Part shown: piece after piece, positions 1 to 7,410 of the stretch
Layout of the letters: each line of letters starts with the position of its first letter
How positions within the stretch are numbered: position 1 is the stretch's first letter
NCBI GenBank assembly: GCA_023390815.1
Contig: JAEWCC010000058.1
Location: 11,156 to 75,155, forward strand
Reading direction: 5' to 3'
DNA length: 64,000 bases
Origin: Bacillota bacterium
GTDB taxonomy: Bacteria; Bacillota; Clostridia; Christensenellales; SZUA-584
Position numbers and translations under genes: made by a program
Notes under the pieces: generated by a model
Databases searched by the model: none
Told to the model about the DNA's origin: nothing
What the model saw: only the letters and a program-made list of their open reading frames with translations

Positions 1-2
1 CG

Positions 3-236
3 CACCGTACGCCTAGATCCTTCGTGGTACACCGGGGGGTATTATGGGCAGGGTTGGCTGTCCTTGTGATTGTTTTGGCATCTTGTATCTATATGGCGGT
101 ACAGGCGGCCGGAACCGTGCGGGAGCTGCACAGTCAGATCGATACGCTGGGACAGACGCTGGAGGCGCAAAGCACCGAACTGGAACAGTATCAGCAGCAG
201 CTCGGCGAGTTGGAGCAGGCGCAGCCAACATCTTAG
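3..236 (+). CDS. small membrane protein with coiled coil, possibly 5'-truncated
   Basis: I do not recognise this gene. The frame is open to the left edge of the window, so the true start may lie outside; a GTG at 24 is the first internal candidate but has no clear ribosome-binding site. A basic stretch is followed by one hydrophobic segment (WAGLAVLVIVLASCIYM) and then about 40 residues rich in Gln, Glu and Leu that look like a coiled coil. It ends 62 bases before the bactofilin gene. Clostridial bactofilins are often paired with membrane M23 peptidases that begin with the same TM plus coiled-coil layout, but no peptidase domain follows here, so this could be a stand-alone anchor or a remnant. 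Frame 1 also ends at 69 and could be the tail of an upstream gene. Confidence 0.4.
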   Translation, partial: HRTPRSFVVHRGVLWAGLAVLVIVLASCIYMAVQAAGTVRELHSQIDTLGQTLEAQSTELEQYQQQLGELEQAQPTS

Positions 237-298
237 GCGGCATGGTATACTCAAAGATGTATCAATATATATACCGATGAAAATAAGGAGGGGTAGTT

Positions 299-739
299 GT
301 GGCAAAACCTAAAATGGATGAGGTCCAGCGTAATTACAAGAACATTCCGGACGCATGCATTCCCTGTGCGACTTCTTTTACGGGCGATATCAACACGAAG
401 GCGGGCGTGCGCATCGACGGCAGCGTAAAGGGCAACGTTATAGCGGCAGGCAATGTGGTGATCGGACCGGAGGGCCAGGTGGAAGGGCAGGTCGGCGGGC
501 GCGATATCAACATTGCGGGCAGCGTGACCGGCAACGTATCGTCCACAGCAACCGTGCAGCTGCTTGCCAGCGCGAAGCTGCTGGGTGATCTGTCTGCGGT
601 CAGCATTGCGATTGAGGAAGGCGCAACGTTCAAGGGTATGTGCAGCGTCGGTCCAAACGATAAGAACGCGATATCCAGCTCGGCAAGGCTGGTGGAAGCG
701 CCCGCAGCACCGGCACCGGCTCCAAAGACGAAAGTATAA
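299..739 (+). CDS. bactofilin family protein (polymer-forming cytoskeletal protein)
   Basis: Predicted bactofilin, a protein that polymerises without nucleotide into filaments, often at the membrane, where it helps localise cell-envelope enzymes. The 146-residue product has a central right-handed beta-helix region (about residues 25-115) with the family's repeating Gly, Val and Ile pattern, seen in VRIDGSVKGN and GRDINIAGSVTGN. Short unstructured tails flank it, and the C-terminus is Ala/Pro-rich. The start is GTG at 299 because AAGGAGGGG lies just upstream. The usual partner, an M23 peptidase, is not intact next to it. A hairpin terminator follows at 767. Confidence 0.85.
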   Translation: MAKPKMDEVQRNYKNIPDACIPCATSFTGDINTKAGVRIDGSVKGNVIAAGNVVIGPEGQVEGQVGGRDINIAGSVTGNVSSTATVQLLASAKLLGDLSAVSIAIEEGATFKGMCSVGPNDKNAISSSARLVEAPAAPAPAPKTKV

Positions 740-766
740 GGCCGGGGAAGCACAATGAATGATTGA

Positions 767-792
767 AGCGCCTGGAATCCGGCGCTTTTTTT
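767..792 (+). terminator. intrinsic terminator after bactofilin
   Basis: AGCGCC and GGCGCT pair around an 8-base loop and are followed by a run of seven T residues. It sits 28 bases after the bactofilin stop. The stop codon of the possible minus-strand gene at 791-955 overlaps the T run. Confidence 0.8.
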
Positions 793-955
793 ATGCGAGT
801 TCTGTCAGGTGTACGACGCCCATGCGCAACGTATGGCACTTGAGTTCCTCGTAAAGCCCCGCGAGGCTGACACCCATGTAGGGATTTAAAAAGAATACCT
901 CCATAAAACCAAAAGTGAAGATCGACACGTTAATCCAGCCCGTAAATAAATACAT
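791..955 (-). CDS. possible small hydrophobic protein or gene remnant, unknown
   Basis: A 54-residue reading frame on the minus strand, beginning with ATG at 955. It has a protein-like composition: an aromatic, hydrophobic N-terminal half (MYLFTGWINV, FGFMEVFFLN) and an amphipathic C-terminal half (LAGLYEELKC). The frame stays open upstream of the ATG for about 24 further codons (through AFRAHDKGHRHRIV) to a stop near 1029, which suggests either a longer ancestral gene that has decayed or an undetected start. There is no strong ribosome-binding site. I recognise no family. It converges on the bactofilin terminator. Confidence 0.35.
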   Translation of the reverse strand: MYLFTGWINVSIFTFGFMEVFFLNPYMGVSLAGLYEELKCHTLRMGVVHLTELA

Positions 956-1222
956 CAGTACGATCCTGTGCCGGTGGCCTTTGTCATGCGCACGGAACGC
1001 GAAAAACGAAGGACGTTGTGAATGTTTTCGCTATGGGCTGGCTTTGCTTTTGGCCAAAATACTGCATGGGAGTCGTGTCGGCTTGACCGGTAACTGGAGA
1101 CCGAAGTATATTACAGCAAATTATAAAAAATTCACAAGCAAATTGTTGCGCTGCGGCAGTGTGCACGAATTTCTGCGCGTAACGCGTGGGAAACTAATGC
1201 AAAACAAATAATGGGGTGTGTG
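793..1222. other. gene-poor stretch
   Basis: About 430 bases between the bactofilin terminator and the membrane protein at 1223. The only protein-like signal is the small minus-strand frame at 791-955. A plus-strand frame (915-1211, 98 codons) lacks a ribosome-binding site and a protein-like composition, and I do not call it. No RNA structure stands out. Confidence 0.5.
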
Positions 1223-1810
1223 ATGGACGGTTCTCTGATTGTGATTTTGGGGTTTCCTGTATTGTATTTAACCGGCAGCTTCAGGCGGGCGGCGGCAACG
1301 CTGAACGTGAAGGGATCGGTATTCGTATTGTATTTTGCCTGCACGGCAGCCTTGTTGCTGTTGCCCGCAGTGCGCATATCGCAGGGCTTTGCGCTGGGTT
1401 TCGCGGGGTTGTTCTATTGCTTTGCGCCGTTGGGGCTCATGATCCGGCAGCGAAATTTCCCGGTGGGGCTTCCGGTCGCCGCGACGCTCTGCGTGCTTTT
1501 TTCATGTGCGGAGGAACTCATCTGGGGCGACTATACCATCCGCTTCCTGCCCTATGTGGAAGGACTTGTAATTGCAGTTACGGCGCTCGTTTGTATAGGC
1601 CGCCGCGCAGCGGTTTTTACGCCCGTGTTGGCGGGCATTTTTGAAGCGGCGGCACACACGGTACGGCTGATATCGGGAACCGACGCGACCCCGTGGCTTT
1701 CCGGCATCTGCGCTGCGTCGGTAGCGATTGCGGTCAGTTTTCTTATTGGGACGGTTCGTGTGCGTCAGCCCCATGTGGCGCGGCACGCCTCGCGCCACGC
1801 AGAAACTTGA
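1223..1810 (+). CDS. multi-spanning membrane protein, unknown function
   Basis: A 195-residue integral membrane protein with roughly six hydrophobic segments (for example LIVILGFPVLYL, FVLYFACTAALLLLPAV, GLVIAVTALVCIG, ICAASVAIAVSFLIG). No catalytic motif or known family is evident to me. I start it at the ATG at 1223 because GGGGTGTG precedes it at suitable distance, whereas the ATG at 1211 has no ribosome-binding site. It lies directly upstream of the DUF512 gene, but a candidate -10 (TATAAT, 1836-1841) between them suggests separate transcription. A 14-base direct repeat (1773-1786 and 1809-1822) lies at its 3' end. Confidence 0.6.
   Translation: MDGSLIVILGFPVLYLTGSFRRAAATLNVKGSVFVLYFACTAALLLLPAVRISQGFALGFAGLFYCFAPLGLMIRQRNFPVGLPVAATLCVLFSCAEELIWGDYTIRFLPYVEGLVIAVTALVCIGRRAAVFTPVLAGIFEAAAHTVRLISGTDATPWLSGICAASVAIAVSFLIGTVRVRQPHVARHASRHAET
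1775..1796 (+). repeat. 7-bp inverted repeat within a 14-bp direct repeat pair
   Basis: TGGCGCG and CGCGCCA pair across an 8-base loop at the end of the membrane protein gene. The same ATGTGGCGCGGCAC block recurs at 1809-1822, just before the candidate promoter of the DUF512 gene. There is no T run, so I do not call it a terminator. Confidence 0.4.
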
Positions 1811-1871
1811 TGTGGCGCGGCACCCAAAAATCATGTATAATAGCCCAAAGCTATGCTAGCGAGGGCATTTT

Positions 1872-3146
1872 TTGTTTGAGGTAAAAAGCGTCTGCGGCGC
1901 ATCCCGGGAAGCCGGCCTGCGCGCAGGCGATAAGATCATATCGGTGAACGGCGAGGCGCTGATCGATTACATCGATTACGTCTGGTTTTGCGGCAAGGAG
2001 AACCTGAAGTTTCGCGTACAGCGCGGGGGAGAGACGATTACCCTGCGCATGGACAAGGAGGAGAGCGAAGACTTGGGACTCGAATTCGTGGAGCCGCTGC
2101 TTGGTAAAAAACGCGTGTGCGGCAACCGCTGCGTGTTCTGTTTTGTGGACCAGCTGCCGCGAGGGATGCGCAAAAGCCTTTACATCAAAGATGAGGACTG
2201 GCGCTGGTCGGTATTGGCGGGCGGTTACGTCACGCTGACGGACATCGGCAAAGACGAGATCAACCGCATTCTGCGGCGCGGCGCAAGCCCGTTGTACGTA
2301 TCCGTACATACCGTGGATGAAGCGCTGAGGCGGCATATGCTCGGCAACGACGCGGGTTTGCCGATCCGGCCATTGCTGAAAAAGCTGAAACGGCACGGTA
2401 TCCGGTTCCATGCACAGGCGGTGATCTGCCCCGGCATGAACGATGGTACGAAGCTGGAGGAGACTTTCCGTTTCCTTGCGGGGCTGTATCCCGCGGCACA
2501 AAGCCTCGCGGTGGTTCCTGTCGGCCTGACTGCGCATCGGCAGAGGCTGACGCCGATTTCGCCCGTCACGGCGGATATGGCGCAAAGAACCGTCAAAGAG
2601 GTTGAAAAATGGCAGAAAGAATGTTTAAATAGTATCGGTACACGTTTCGTGTTCGCCGCGGACGAATATTACCTCAAGGCGGGGCTCCCACTGCCCGAAG
2701 CGGACTGCTACGAGGATTATCCGCAGATTGAGAACGGCGTAGGACTGATCGCCAAACTCCTTGCCGAGGCGGACGATGCGTTTGCCGGATGCCATGGGCC
2801 GGGCAGGCACGTCAGCATTGTGACGGGCGTGGATGCGTACCCGCTGATGGTAAAGATGGCAAAACGGGGGGAGCATGCGTGCGGAGCGCATATCGACGTG
2901 TACTGCGCACAAAATGGCACGTTTGGTGAAAGTATCACGGTTTCGGGCCTGCTGGGCGGCGAAGATATCGCTCGGGCCGCGGTGGGAAAGGCCTTGGGCG
3001 AAGCACTGCTAATCCCGGGAAATTGTGTGCGTGAAGACGTGTTTTTGGATGATATGACGATTGCGCAGCTCTCGGAGCGGCTCGGCGTGCCGGTGCATCC
3101 GGTGGCCGATATGGCGCAGTTTGTAAAACTGATACAGAAGGAGTAA
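1872..3146 (+). CDS. DUF512 family PDZ / radical-SAM-like Fe-S protein
   Basis: Member of the DUF512 family found in anaerobic Firmicutes, of unknown biochemical function. The 424-residue protein begins with a PDZ-like domain (about 1-65, including GLRAGDKIISVNGE). It then carries a CX3CX2C cysteine motif (C83, C87, C90 in CGNRCVFCF) like that of radical SAM enzymes, followed by the family's conserved FVDQLP and YVTLTD blocks. The rest is the DUF512 C-terminal region. The start is TTG at 1872, supported by GAGGG at 1861-1865 and by the N-terminus matching the family's PDZ start. It is 2 bases from der, an arrangement common in Clostridia, so it probably shares that operon and may have a role in ribosome or envelope biogenesis; that role is inference. 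Confidence 0.85.
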   Translation: MFEVKSVCGASREAGLRAGDKIISVNGEALIDYIDYVWFCGKENLKFRVQRGGETITLRMDKEESEDLGLEFVEPLLGKKRVCGNRCVFCFVDQLPRGMRKSLYIKDEDWRWSVLAGGYVTLTDIGKDEINRILRRGASPLYVSVHTVDEALRRHMLGNDAGLPIRPLLKKLKRHGIRFHAQAVICPGMNDGTKLEETFRFLAGLYPAAQSLAVVPVGLTAHRQRLTPISPVTADMAQRTVKEVEKWQKECLNSIGTRFVFAADEYYLKAGLPLPEADCYEDYPQIENGVGLIAKLLAEADDAFAGCHGPGRHVSIVTGVDAYPLMVKMAKRGEHACGAHIDVYCAQNGTFGESITVSGLLGGEDIARAAVGKALGEALLIPGNCVREDVFLDDMTIAQLSERLGVPVHPVADMAQFVKLIQKE

Positions 3147-3148
3147 CG

Positions 3149-4465
3149 ATGGCAAAACCTTTGGTGGCCATTGTCGGACGTCCCAACGTCGGCAAATCCA
3201 CATTTTTTAATAGAGTGACCGGACGGCGCATCGCGATCGTCGAGGACACCCCGGGCGTCACGCGCGACCGGCTCTACGCTGATGCCGAGTGGCTGGGGCG
3301 TAACTTCACGTTGATCGATACGGGCGGTATTGACCCGGACGCAACGGAGGTCATCCCGAAGCAGATGCGGCTGCAGGCGGAGCTTGCGGTGGATATCGCG
3401 CAGGTGATCCTGTTCTTTGTGGATGCGAAGCAGGGGCTCGTATCGGGAGACGAGGAAATTGCGGAAATGCTGCGGCGAAGCGGCAAACCGGTCATCATTG
3501 TCGTCAACAAAGCCGACAACAAACAGGACGAACAATCCGCGTTCGATTTTTACGGGCTCGGCCTCGGGCCTGTGTTTGCCGTATCGTCTGCGCAAGGTTT
3601 AGGGTTAGGCGATTTGCTGGACGAGGTGATCTCGCACTTTGACGAGACGGCAATGGAAGAAGAAGAGGGTACGGTAAAGGTCGCGATCGTGGGGCGGCCC
3701 AACGCGGGCAAATCCTCGCTCGTCAACCGAATCATCGGTGAGCAGCGCACGATCGTATCGGACATCGCAGGCACGACGCGCGACGCCATCGACGTGCCGT
3801 TTGAACGCAACGGGCAGAAGTTTATTTTAATCGATACCGCGGGTATCCGAAAAAAAGCGCGCATCGAGGATAAATCCATCGAGCGCTACAGCGTAATCCG
3901 TGCGCTGGCGGCGGTGCGCCGGGCCGATGTCGTGGTGATCATGATCGACGCGACGCAGGGCATTTCAGAGCAGGACGTCAAAATCGCGGGCTTCGTCAAC
4001 GACGAAGGCAAGCCGTGCGTGGTCGCGGTAAACAAATGGGACGCGGTCGAGAAGGATACGCACACGATCAACGCGTTCGACAAGAGCATCACGTCCGATC
4101 TTGCGTTTATGCGCTACGCGAAAACAGTGTACATCTCGGCGCTGACCGGACAGCGCGTGGATAAGCTGTTCGATATGCTGCTTTCCGCGCGCGAGAACGG
4201 CATGCGGCGCATAACGACGGGACTCTTGAATGAGTGCATCTCCGAAGCCGTGACCGTGACGGAACCGCCCACAGACAAGGGGCGGAGGATGAAGGTGTAC
4301 TACGCGACACAGGTGGCGGTGTCGCCGCCATATTTTGTAATATTCGTCAACGACGAACGGCTGATGCATTTCTCGTACCTGCGGTACCTCGAAAACTATC
4401 TGCGCAAGTCGTTTGACTTTACCGGCACGCCCATTAAACTGGCGGCCAGGAATAAGAACGAATAG
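3149..4465 (+). CDS. der: ribosome biogenesis GTPase Der (EngA)
   Basis: Tandem-domain GTPase needed for late assembly of the 50S ribosomal subunit. The 438-residue length is typical. G domain 1 starts with GRPNVGKST near residue 10 and contains DTPGVTRDR and NKAD. G domain 2 has GRPNAGKSS near residue 182, DTAG and NKWD. A KH-like RNA-binding domain fills the C-terminal 90 residues. It is 2 bases downstream of the DUF512 gene and 16 bases before plsY, so the three are probably cotranscribed. Confidence 0.97.
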   Translation: MAKPLVAIVGRPNVGKSTFFNRVTGRRIAIVEDTPGVTRDRLYADAEWLGRNFTLIDTGGIDPDATEVIPKQMRLQAELAVDIAQVILFFVDAKQGLVSGDEEIAEMLRRSGKPVIIVVNKADNKQDEQSAFDFYGLGLGPVFAVSSAQGLGLGDLLDEVISHFDETAMEEEEGTVKVAIVGRPNAGKSSLVNRIIGEQRTIVSDIAGTTRDAIDVPFERNGQKFILIDTAGIRKKARIEDKSIERYSVIRALAAVRRADVVVIMIDATQGISEQDVKIAGFVNDEGKPCVVAVNKWDAVEKDTHTINAFDKSITSDLAFMRYAKTVYISALTGQRVDKLFDMLLSARENGMRRITTGLLNECISEAVTVTEPPTDKGRRMKVYYATQVAVSPPYFVIFVNDERLMHFSYLRYLENYLRKSFDFTGTPIKLAARNKNE

Positions 4466-4481
4466 ACAGGGGTGTCTTGAT

Positions 4482-5123
4482 ATGGATTGGTTAATGGCAA
4501 TCGTATGCGCGGTCGTGGGTTATCTGATCGGCTGCATCTCCTTTGGATATATCACTTCAAAATTGTTCCGCGGCAAGGACATCCGTGAGGTGGGCAGCGG
4601 CAACGCGGGCACGGCCAACGTGATTCGCAACTATGGCTGGGCGGTCGGCCTTGCCACCTTCGTCGGCGACGTAGCCAAGGGCGCGGCGGCGGCGCTCATC
4701 GGCGGCGTGATTCTTCCGCAGTTCAGCGCGGGCGGTATCTCCGTTTTCAGCATGGCCGCGCAGCATGGCGTGCCCATCGGCGCGTTAATTGCCGGCGTGG
4801 CAGCGGTGATCGGCCATATCTGGCCGGTGTTCTTAAAGTTCAAAGGCGGCAAGGGCGTCGCGTCCAGCCTCGGCGTATTTCTTGTGATCATGCCGCTTCA
4901 AACGGTGGTAGTGTTTGCGGTCTGCGCCGCAATCATCGCAATCACGCGGTTTGTATCGCTCGGTTCGTTAATCGGTACGGCACTGATGGTTGCAAGCTCC
5001 GTGCTGTTCTTTTTCGGCGATTACTGGCACCATGTTGCCAGCCTCATATTGTTCGTGCTCGTGTGGTACTCGCACCGGGCGAACCTCAAGCGTCTTGCCG
5101 AGGGCAAGGAAAATACGATATAA
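4482..5123 (+). CDS. plsY: glycerol-3-phosphate acyltransferase PlsY
   Basis: Membrane enzyme that transfers the acyl group of acyl phosphate to glycerol-3-phosphate, the first step of phospholipid synthesis. The 213-residue protein has several membrane spans and the family motifs: SGNAGTANV near residue 37, GHIWPVFLKFKGGKGVA near residue 110, and a C-terminal WYSHRANLKRL. The ATG at 4482 is chosen because AGGGGTG lies just upstream and the family starts here; the longer frame to 4413 would overlap der. The der-plsY order is common in Clostridia, where gpsA often follows; here lspA follows instead. Confidence 0.95.
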   Translation: MDWLMAIVCAVVGYLIGCISFGYITSKLFRGKDIREVGSGNAGTANVIRNYGWAVGLATFVGDVAKGAAAALIGGVILPQFSAGGISVFSMAAQHGVPIGALIAGVAAVIGHIWPVFLKFKGGKGVASSLGVFLVIMPLQTVVVFAVCAAIIAITRFVSLGSLIGTALMVASSVLFFFGDYWHHVASLILFVLVWYSHRANLKRLAEGKENTI

Positions 5124-5141
5124 ATGGCAGGAGGTCAGCGG

Positions 5142-5780
5142 ATGCGGGACAAAAAGGGATTTTTCAGCCGGTTACACGAGCAGCGCTTTGTAATGCAGAT
5201 GCTCATCATATTAGCGGCGGTTGCCGCCGATCAAATTACAAAGTACATCATCGAATCGAACATGCTGGAAAGGGAGTCGATATCGGTCATCGGCAACATT
5301 TTCAGACTTACCTATATTAACAACGAAGGCGCGTCGTTTGGCATCCTGCAGGGTGCCCGGATATTCTTCCTGATCGCGACCGGCATTACACTCGTCGTGC
5401 TGCTCGCCTACATGATACGGTCGCGCAAAAAGCAGGGGGCATGGCTGCGGGTGTGTCTCTCGTTGATCACAGCGGGCGCCGCAGGGAACTTCATCGACAG
5501 AATATTCAACGACGGCAAGGTACGCGACTTTTTTGACTTTGGCGGCATCGGGTTCCCCTTCATATTCAACGTTGCCGATATATGTCTCGTGGTCGGCTCC
5601 ATCATGCTGGGCATCTACATCCTGTTCATCCATAAGGAGAAGGACGGCAAAACGCTACTGGCGCGCCGCGACAAGCACAAGGACGAGCTGCTTGAAGGAG
5701 ACGAGGACATCACGGAAGAGTCGGATGCCGGTGTTGAAGGACCCGAAGACGAAAAGCAACGGAGCAGTTCCGAAGAGTGA
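5142..5780 (+). CDS. lspA: signal peptidase II (lipoprotein signal peptidase)
   Basis: Membrane aspartyl protease that removes signal peptides from prolipoproteins, of which this window encodes several. The 212-residue protein has four membrane segments and the conserved boxes NNEGASFG, GAAGNFIDR and FNVADICLV; the two catalytic Asp residues are in FIDR and VADI. An acidic tail of about 40 residues beyond the last span is longer than usual. The start at 5142 follows an AGGAGGT at 5129-5135; the in-frame ATG at 5124 would place that site inside the gene. It is the last gene of the plsY-lspA run, and a terminator follows. In most Firmicutes rluD comes next; here it is 1.6 kb away. Confidence 0.95.
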   Translation: MRDKKGFFSRLHEQRFVMQMLIILAAVAADQITKYIIESNMLERESISVIGNIFRLTYINNEGASFGILQGARIFFLIATGITLVVLLAYMIRSRKKQGAWLRVCLSLITAGAAGNFIDRIFNDGKVRDFFDFGGIGFPFIFNVADICLVVGSIMLGIYILFIHKEKDGKTLLARRDKHKDELLEGDEDITEESDAGVEGPEDEKQRSSSEE

Positions 5781-5792
5781 TTGATTTCTGCC

Positions 5793-5818
5793 AGCGCTGC
5801 CGGAAGGGCGGCGCTTTT
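5793..5818 (+). terminator. intrinsic terminator after lspA
   Basis: AGCGCTGCC pairs with GGCGGCGCT (one wobble) around a short loop and is followed by TTTT. It lies 12 bases after the lspA stop and so separates lspA from ppnP. Confidence 0.7.
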
Positions 5819-5878
5819 CTCATATGCCTGCGGAGAGGCAAACTGCTGATATTAAAAATATTAATGGAGGAATTTTAT

Positions 5879-6196
5879 ATGGAGCAGTTCGACAATGTAA
5901 CAGTGCTGAAGAAAGCAAACGTATACTTTAACGGCAATGTGACCAGCCGTACGGTCATTTTCAGCGACGGCACGAAAAAAACGCTGGGAGTTATACTGCC
6001 CGGAGAGTATGAGTTTGGCACGGCGGACAAGGAACAGATGGAAATTCTCGCGGGGAAATTAAACGCCTTGTTGCCCGGAAGCGAAGAGTGGGTTTGCTAT
6101 GAAGCGGGCCAGACCTTTGAGGTTCCGGCGAACAGCAAATTCAAAGTATCGGCGGACGAAGTAGCGGATTATTGCTGTTCATACATCAAGGAGTAA
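5879..6196 (+). CDS. ppnP: pyrimidine/purine nucleoside phosphorylase PpnP
   Basis: Small cupin-fold enzyme (formerly DUF1255) that phosphorolyses nucleosides to the free base and ribose-1-phosphate. The 105-residue product shows the family blocks YFNGNVTSR, GVILPGEYEFGTA, LPGSEEWVCYEAG and FEVPANSKF, and closely resembles E. coli PpnP in length and order. The ATG at 5879 is used because GGAGG is positioned before it; the frame upstream to 5777 overlaps lspA and its terminator. It has its own terminator at 6231. Confidence 0.92.
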   Translation: MEQFDNVTVLKKANVYFNGNVTSRTVIFSDGTKKTLGVILPGEYEFGTADKEQMEILAGKLNALLPGSEEWVCYEAGQTFEVPANSKFKVSADEVADYCCSYIKE

Positions 6197-6230
6197 GGGC
6201 AATTATTAAAAAGCATAATAGCGATATCAG

Positions 6231-6256
6231 GCGCTGCCACCATGGCGGCGTTTTTT
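6231..6256 (+). terminator. intrinsic terminator after ppnP
   Basis: CGCTGCC and GGCGGCG form a hairpin (one wobble pair) followed by six T residues. Base composition changes sharply to AT-rich just after it. Confidence 0.75.
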
Positions 6257-6381
6257 AATATTTTGCGCATAATCAGATGTTATTAAAATATACAGAAGCT
6301 CGGGCATATCATAAGGAACAGGTCGAGTATTTGGCCGCCGCAAACTTCGGAAGAATAAAAAAGCTATTAAATAATAAACAT

Positions 6382-6410
6382 TTGAATTATTTGATAAGTA
6401 ATGCTACAAT
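6382..6410 (+). promoter_or_regulatory. sigma-A type promoter for the AT-rich island gene
   Basis: TTGAAT at 6382-6387 and TACAAT at 6405-6410 are separated by exactly 17 bases. It lies 40 bases before the ATG at 6451, which has AGAGGA as ribosome-binding site. Confidence 0.6.
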
Positions 6411-6450
6411 ATTTTACATAAAGTGATAAAATATTATAAGAGGATTTTTT

Positions 6451-7290
6451 ATGGATGTGATAATTGGAATAATTATTGGTGTCTTTGGATTAGTTATATC
6501 TGTACTTTCGATACTTATATCACGTTATTATTATAAAAAGTCATTAATAAAGTCTCTTACTCCATATATCTAATTTTCTTCTTCCCCACTGCGGAGAATT
6601 GATCAAATGGTAAGAAAAGACTTATCAATTAGATACCGAGATAAGGAGATTAAAGAATTATATGAAATCCAGTTTCTCATTGCAAATACAGGTGATAAAT
6701 CAATTAGAGATATAATTGAACCATTAAAAATAGAATTGCCTGAAAATTGTAATTTATTAGATGTAACTTTGCTATATGTTAAGCCAGAAGGAAGGGAGAT
6801 AAATATAGATATTTCCGAAGAGAAAAGAATAAAGTTAATTTTTCCTTTATTAAATAGTGGTGAGTTTTTTATAATTAAATTACTTCTGGATGGTGACGCA
6901 ACATATAAAGATTTTAAATTTACGATTGTATCTGACGAATTGCCACCCGTACTAAAGGAAGAATTTTTAGATTTTAACTTATTGGGTACAGATAAAAAGA
7001 AACGCAATGATTTTGAGCCTGGAATGTTTTTTACTGGCATTATCTGTTCATTGTTTGGAGCAGCATTAATAATTCTTATATATAATAATTTTGCAAATAT
7101 ATTAAATGAGCTTTGGTTGATCATTATATGTTGTATTCCAACAATAATATTTCCGATATTAGGCATAATATTAATAGTTGAATCACTCATTAGTTTGCCC
7201 TCAAAAAAACCAAAATTTATTGTTCCAGATGATAACCAACTATTAAAACAAAACTTTCCTAAGTTTATCTATGATGAACTTGAAAAATGA
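6451..7290 (+). pseudogene. membrane/beta-domain protein split by an in-frame TAA
   Basis: One reading frame of about 280 codons, interrupted by a single in-frame TAA at 6571-6573. The first part (40 residues from ATG 6451) is a membrane anchor, MDVIIGIIIGVFGLVISVLS. After the stop the same frame continues with FSSSPLRRIDQ, then a beta-rich domain (KDLSIRYRDKEIKELYEI, IANTGDKSIRDI) and two C-terminal membrane segments. From memory of this protein family, anchor and beta domain are normally one continuous protein, so the stop looks like a nonsense mutation; a restart at ATG 6607 would give 227 residues. Composition is strongly AT-rich (7081-7140 has only 13 G or C in 60), unlike its neighbours, suggesting horizontal acquisition. 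Function unknown. Confidence 0.6.
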
Positions 7291-7375
7291 TCGAGACTTG
7301 TTGAACCAATTATACACAATATATACGAATGCGTCCATATCGCAGCATTGATACGCGCGTATGATATCCACTGCA

Positions 7376-7404
7376 TTGCCTTTGCGCCGCCTGAATGGTA
7401 GAAT
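7376..7404 (+). promoter_or_regulatory. candidate promoter giving a near-leaderless rluD-type mRNA
   Basis: TTGCCT at 7376-7381 and TAGAAT at 7399-7404 with a 17-base spacer. The -10 ends six bases before the ATG at 7411, so transcription would start at or within a base or two of the start codon. No ribosome-binding site is present, consistent with a leaderless transcript. Confidence 0.5.
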
Positions 7405-7410
7405 ACGGGC

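Noticed and set aside
915..1211. Plus-strand open frame of 98 codons
   Set aside because: No ribosome-binding site, no recognisable motif, and it overlaps the more protein-like minus-strand frame.
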